From the NCBI GenBank assembly GCA_036417435.1, contig CM070900.1:123272315-123336314 (forward strand): DNA of 64,000 nt, read 5' to 3'. This document shows, piece by piece, positions 59,138-64,000 of the stretch. How positions within the stretch are numbered: position 1 is the stretch's first letter; each line of letters opens with the position of its first letter. Source of the stretch: Inia geoffrensis. Lineage: Eukaryota > Chordata > Mammalia > Artiodactyla > Iniidae. Under the pieces are notes generated by a model. It searched no databases. It saw only the letters and a list, made by a program, of their open reading frames with translations, and was not told the origin of the DNA. A program made the translations under genes and the position numbers.

Positions 59138-62100
59138 TTTTAATTTAATTTTATTTTTTATACAGCAGGTTCTCATTAGTTATCTATTTTATACATATTA
59201 GTGTATACATGTCAATCCCAATCTCCCAGCTCATCCCACCACCCCACCACCCCACTTCCCCCCTTGGTGTCCATACATTTGTTCTCTACATCTGTGTCTC
59301 TATTTCTGCCCTGAAAACTGGTTCAGCTGCTGTTTCTAGATTCCACATATAGGCGTTAATATATGATATTTGTTTTGCTCTTTCTGACTTACTTCACTCT
59401 GTGTGACAGTCTCTAGGTCCATCCATGTCTCTACAAATGACCCAATTTTGTTCTTTTTATGGCTGAGTAATATTCCATAGTATATATGTACCACAACTTC
59501 TTTATCCATTCGTCTGTCGATGGGCATTTAGGTTGCTTCCATGACCTGGCTATTATAAGTAGTGCTGTAATGAACATTGGGGTACATGTGTCTTTTTTTT
59601 ATTATAAATTTATTATTTTTTTTATTTATTTATTTTTGGCTGTGTTGGGTCTTTGTTGCTGTGCGCAGTCTTTCTCTAGTTGCGGGAAGCGGGGGCTACT
59701 CTTCGTTGCAGGCTTCTCATTGCGGTGGCTTCTCTTGTTGCAGAGCATGGGCTCTAGGCATGCAGGCTTCAGTAGTTGTGGCATGCAGGCTCTAGAGTGC
59801 AGGCTCAGTAGTTGTGGTGCACAGGCTTAATTGTTCCACAGCATGTGGGATCTTCCCAGACCAGGGCTCGAACCCGTGTCCCCTCCATTGGCAGGTGGAT
59901 TCTTAACCACTGCGCCACCAGGGAAATCCCCTGCTGGAAGATCTTTAATCATAGTTTCAATTTCATTACTCGTGACTGGTCTGTTCATATTTTCTGTTTC
60001 TTCCTGGTTCAGTCTTGGAAGGTTATACCTTTCTAAGAATTTGTCCATTTCTTCCAGGTTGTCCATTTTATTGGCATAGTTGCTGATAGTAGTCTCTTAT
60101 GACGCTTTGTATTTCTGCAGTGTCCGTTGTAACTTCTCCTTTTTCATTTCTAATTTTATTGATTTGAGTTCTCTCCCTCTTTTTCTTGATGAGTCTGGCT
60201 AAAGGTTTATCAATTTTGTTTATCTTCTCAAAGAACCAGCTTTTAGTTTTATTGATCTTTGCTATTGTTTTCTTTGTTTCCGTTTCATTTATTTCTGCTC
60301 TGGTCTTTATGATTTCTTTCCTTCTACTAACTTTGGGTTTTGTTTGTTTTTCTTTCTCTAGTTCCTTTAGGTGTAAGGTTAGATTGTTTGAGATTTTTCT
60401 TGTTTCTTGAGGTAGGATTGTATTGTTATAAACTTCCCTCTTAGAACTGCTTTTGCTGCATCCCATAGGTTTGGATCATCGTCATTTGTCTCTAGGTATT
60501 TTTTTATTTCCTCTTTGATTTCTTCAGCAATCTCTTGGTTATTTAGTAATGTATTGTTTAGCCTCCATGTGTTTGTATTTTTTATGTAATTTATTTCTAA
60601 TCTCATAGCATTGTTGTCAGAAAAGATGCTTGATATGATTTCAATTTTCTTAAATTTACCAAGGCTTGATTTGTGACCCAAGATGTGATCTATCCTGGAG
60701 AATGTTCCATGTGCATTTGCAAAGAAAGTGTAATCTGCTGTTTCTGGATGGACTGTCCTATAAATATCAATTTAATCTATCTGGTCTATTGTGTCATTTA
60801 AAGCTTGTGTTTCCTTATTAATTTTCAGTCTGGATGATCTGTCCCTTGGTGTAAGTGAGGTGTTAAAGTCTCCCGCTATTATTGTGTTACTCTTGATTTC
60901 CACTTTTATAGCTGTTAGCATTTGCCTTATGTATTGAGATGCTCCTATGTTGGATGCACCCAACATAGGAGCATTTCAGTACATATGTGCTGAGTGCACC
61001 TACATATATTTATAATTGTTATATCTTCTTCTTGGATTGATCCCTTGATCATTATGTGGTGTCCTTCCTTGTCTCTTGTCACATTCTTTATTTTAAAGTC
61101 TATTTTATCTGATATGAGTATTGCTACTCCAGCTTTCTTTGATTTCCATTTGCATGGAATATATTTTTCCATCCCCTCACTTTCAGTCTGTATGTGCCCC
61201 TAGGTGTGAAATGGGTCTCTTGTAGACAGCATATATATGGGTCTTCTTTTTGTATCCATTCAGCAAGTCTGTGTCCTTTGGTTGGAGCATTTAATACATT
61301 CACATTTAAGGTGATTATTGATATGTATGTTCCTATTACCATTTTCTTAATTGTTTTGGGTTTGTTTTTGTAGGTCCTTTTCTTCTCTTGTGTTTCCCAC
61401 TTAGAGAAGTTCCTTTAGCATTTGTTTTTGAGCTGGTTTCGTAGTGCTGAATTCTCTTAGCTTTTGCTTGTATGTAAAGGTTTTAACTTCTCCATCAAAT
61501 TTGAATGAGATTGTTGCAGGGTAGAGTAATCTTGGTTGTAGGTTCTTCCCTTTCATCACTTTAAATATATCATGCCACTCCCTTCTGGCTTGTAGAGTTT
61601 CTGTTGAGAAAGCTGTTAACCTTATGAGAGTTCCCTTGTATGTTATTTGTTGTTTTTCCCTTGTTACTTTTAATAATTTTTCTTTGTCATTAATTTTTGT
61701 CAATTTGATTGCTATCTGTCTTGGTGTGTTTTTTCTTGGGTTTATCCTGCCTGGGACTCTCTGCGCTTCCTGGACTTGGGTGGCTATTTCCTTTCCCATG
61801 TGAGGGAAGTTTTTGACTATAATATCTTCAAATATTTTCTCGGATACTTTCTCTCTCTCTTCTTCTGGGACCCTTATAATGGGAATGTTGGTGCGTTTAA
61901 TGTTGTCCCAGAGATCTCTTAGGCTGTCTTCGTTTCTTTTCATTCTTTTATTCTTTATGCTGTTCTGTGGCAGTGAATTCCAACTTTCTGTCTTCCAGGT
62001 CACTTATCCATTCTTTTGCCTCAGTTATTCTATTGATTCCTTCTAGTGTATTTTTCATTTCAGTTATTGTGCTGGTCATCTCTGTTTGTTTGTTCTTTAA

Positions 62101-62402
62101 TTCTTCTAGGTCTTTGTTAAACATTTCTTGCATCTTCTCGATCTTTGCCTCCATTCTCTTTCCGACATCCTGGATCATCTTCACTATCATTATTCTGAAT
62201 TCTTTTTCTGGATGGTTGCCTATCTCCACTTCATTTAGTTGTTTTTCTGGGGTTTTATCTTGTTTCTTCATGTGGTACATAGTCCTCTGCCTTTTAATTT
62301 TGTCTATCTTTCTGTGAATGTGGTTTCCGTTCCACAGGCTGCAGAATTATAGTTCTTCTTGCTTCTGCTGTCTGCCCCCTGGTGGATGAGGCTATCTAAC
62401 TA
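59138..62402 (-). mobile_element. L1 LINE insertion with ORF1 and partial ORF2, internally deleted
   Basis: The 11-bp target-site duplication ATACATTTCTT (59127-59137 and 62403-62413) frames the whole unit, so it is one insertion. On the minus strand, a short 5' UTR end is followed by ORF1 (from about 62280 to 61401, one frameshift, ending in KPAQKQMLKELL). ORF2 follows, with endonuclease (YICCLQETHFTPRGTYRLKV, 61342-61124) and the start of the RT region ([20 protein letters not shown]). After a SINE, only the ORF2 C-terminus (VHIYYGILLSHKKNKIGSFV) and the 3' UTR remain. About 2 kb of ORF2 is missing. It cannot be active. Confidence 0.93.
59593..59930 (-). mobile_element. CHR-type SINE, long form, at the L1 deletion junction
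   Basis: The plus strand shows the complement: T-rich tail, 'ggctgtgttgggtctttgtt', 'tctctagttgcgggaagcgg', 'aacccgtgtcccctccattg' and 'ccactgcgccaccagggaaa'. No target-site duplication is visible. The flanking L1 pieces are not contiguous in a normal L1. Confidence 0.93.
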
Positions 62403-62513
62403 ATACATTTCTTAATCATAATTTTTGAAAACTGGTTCATAGAGAAACAGATATAGTTATCAGCAAGTCACCTGAGTCTGTACTTTAGATTTATTTGGCT
62501 GTTTACGATTTTC

Positions 62514-62533
62514 TTTTTTTTTTTTTTTTTTTT
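62514..62533 (+). repeat. Poly(T) tract
   Basis: About 20 consecutive T. No recognisable element is attached. Confidence 0.85.
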
Positions 62534-62959
62534 GAAATTGACAATCCTACTGCAATGTTCTCTTTAAGAATTAAAACTTGGGAAAAGATATGTTCATCCT
62601 TATTACATTCTGATCCTGTTTCACCTTAACTCATCCCTGTAGCAGTAAAAAGCATTGTTTAATTAGATTACTTGTTTGTACTTTTGTGTATGAACAGATT
62701 ATCTGAATCCTCTTAAAGGCAGAAACACCACCAACTCTGTGAAGGGTTTAACAGACCACAGTAGAGATTTAACTCGAGTTATATATGTTGATTTAACTCA
62801 ACATATTTTTTACTGGCTTATAAGCTAAAACTTTTTAGAAAACAGGGGCAGTGTGTTAATTTTAATAAAAACCTGCATGAACAGCAGCTACCATAATGCT
62901 GCCCATGGTGGGTCAGATTGGGAGCTTGAGGTTGCATGTGCACACAATCATCCAGCAAA

Positions 62960-63095
62960 ACATAAGGATTATTTCCCCATTTTACGGATAAGGAAACAAG
63001 GCATGAAGAGGTTCCATAACTTGCCCAACGTGGCCTCATAGTAAATGGCAGGGCCAGCCATGAGCCTGGCTCTGACCAGTGCACTAGCCCAGTGG
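62960..63095 (-). repeat. MIR SINE
   Basis: 'cattttacggataaggaaac', 'aggttccataacttgcccaa' and 'gtaaatggcagggccagcca' follow the reversed MIR core. Confidence 0.8.
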
Positions 63096-64000
63096 GTCTC
63101 TTCTGCAGGGACTGGGTTCTTACTCAGCACTTAACAGGACCTCTAAGAATGAAGAAAGTAAAACAGCTTCCCAAGGCCCTGCTCTCTTGCAGGTGGTGGC
63201 CGTCATTGGGTTATTTGCTAATATTTACTGAGTGCCCAGATTTATGCACTGGCACAGAGGGCAGAGCCATAAGCACAGACCTTGATCTGCAGCTCATACG
63301 CTGGGATCATGTCCTAGGGGATGTCATCCAGGTTTTGGAAGTGCAGACTCCTCAGTTATAGGAGCATGGGGCACAGGAGACCCCTCCCTCAGAAGCACAT
63401 GGGAGGAGGCTTTCTGGCTCTCTATCCCATCAACTTCTCACTAAAACAGCTGGTTGGGACATTCCATTCGGTGAAGGCTCCTGGGATAAGTATGCTTTCA
63501 AATATTCCTTTTGCACAATGCCATGATTGATAAAAGTTTGCCTCTAAGTTAGTTCTACAAGAAAATCAAGGCAATCAATAGCTAATGAACTCAATTTTTC
63601 ATAACAAAGAGGGCAGGAGTGGGAGAGCCTGACTACTTATGATGCACTGAAAACCCACAAAACTAAGTTTAGTCAATAGCTTCATGATCCTCCCCCATTA
63701 ATTAAATCTATTTTAGAGAGCTCCTTGGCTAAGCTTCAAGTGGATGGATTCGAAAGTAACTGGCCCACCTCATTTTCTGGTGGAGAAACAACACAAACCT
63801 GAAATCACCAAAGAGTAGGCAAAGGACTTCTGCAGAGAGAAATGGACAGCTCACCAAAGAGCTCATCTGTATATTCAAGAACTGATGATAAATCTGTCCC
63901 CCTGAAACTAAGGATCATAGCATTGTCTAGGTGAATCATAATTCTTCTTTCAATTATGAAATAATACTTGTCACTTTATAGACACTAATTAGCTTGCTGT

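Larger units (their letters stand above)
1..64000 (-). other. RASGRF2: RASGRF2 gene body, partial (internal exons and introns)
   Basis: All recognised host coding sequence is on the minus strand and reads as consecutive exons of RASGRF2, a large Ras/Rac exchange factor activated by calcium/calmodulin. Ten exons lie between 58869 and 20991. Neither the start codon nor the stop codon is in the window. The PH1, coiled-coil, IQ and most DH exons are expected to the right of 64000, and the CDC25 exons to the left of 1. RASGRF1 is excluded by paralogue-specific residues such as [20 protein letters not shown] and [12 protein letters not shown]. The encoded part is about 510 codons of a family usually near 1,240 residues. 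Recognition is by memory of the human protein and was not run as an alignment. Confidence 0.95.
58870..64000 (-). other. RASGRF2: Intron (partial) upstream of the DH-terminal exon
   Basis: Dominated by a single L1 insertion (59138-62402) with a nested inverted SINE. To its right are a poly(T) run at about 62514-62533 and a MIR near 63 kb. No upstream DH-coding exon was found before the right edge. Apart from the MIR, 62540-64000 shows only chance ORFs. Confidence 0.8.

Noticed and set aside
1..64000. CRISPR arrays, operons, phage or plasmid modules
   Set aside because: The periodic or repeated sequences are all mammalian SINEs, LINEs, DNA transposons or microsatellites. No direct-repeat/spacer array or prokaryotic gene is present.

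Overview
The window is a piece of a mammalian nuclear genome, almost certainly from a whale or dolphin. It holds many copies of the tRNA-derived CHR-type SINEs that fill cetacean genomes (heads reading like 'gggcttccctggtggcgcag'), cetartiodactyl L1 3' ends, and ancient mammalian repeats (MIR, L2, MER5-type hAT, Tigger, MaLR-type LTR). It shows none of the dense ORF and operon structure of prokaryotic DNA. I recognised no ruminant-specific repeat, and the genus cannot be resolved from this sequence.

The whole window lies inside one gene, RASGRF2 (Ras protein-specific guanine nucleotide releasing factor 2), transcribed on the minus strand. Ten consecutive coding exons are visible. In transcript order they are 58869-58760, 57786-57668, 52086-51924, 50977-50911, 50374-50238, 39297-39215, 33266-33018, 32483-32095, 23751-23626 and 21080-20991. 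They encode the end of the DH (Rho/Rac GEF) domain, the second PH domain, the REM/RasGEF-N domain and the proline/serine-rich linker before the CDC25 domain, about 510 codons in all. The 5' exons (first PH, coiled coil, IQ, most of DH) lie beyond the right edge. The catalytic CDC25 exons lie beyond the left edge. All ten exons have AG acceptors and GT donors. Their phases chain perfectly, except that the third exon is 2 bp too long.

Everything else is intron. From left to right: an old antisense L1 (1-2365); a Tigger/pogo-like element with a TA duplication (6439-7398); a MaLR-like LTR; a MIR interrupted by an AT-rich palindrome (about 9.9-10.06 kb); a three-layer nest (5'-inverted L1, holding a Tigger1, holding a CHR SINE, 12.3-16.67 kb); L1 3' ends at 21.2 and 28.1 kb; a class I ERV solo LTR (about 29.5-29.99 kb); a SINE cluster (41.3-44.9 kb); a second, shorter copy of the 6.4-kb Tigger-like family in opposite orientation (48921-49437); and a fairly young L1 with an 11-bp target-site duplication, a large ORF2 deletion and a SINE at the deletion junction (59138-62402).

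I found no undescribed multi-gene system. The observations most worth checking are the 2-bp insertion at the start of the PH2-coding exon (premature stop unless a downstream AG is used), an inverted SINE pair that brackets the DH-terminal exon, an in-frame candidate alternative terminal exon downstream of the second exon, a diverged non-coding duplication at 54.24 and 55.04 kb, and several well-preserved retrotransposition footprints. Repeat family names come from memory of consensus sequences. Repeat boundaries are approximate unless a target-site duplication is given.
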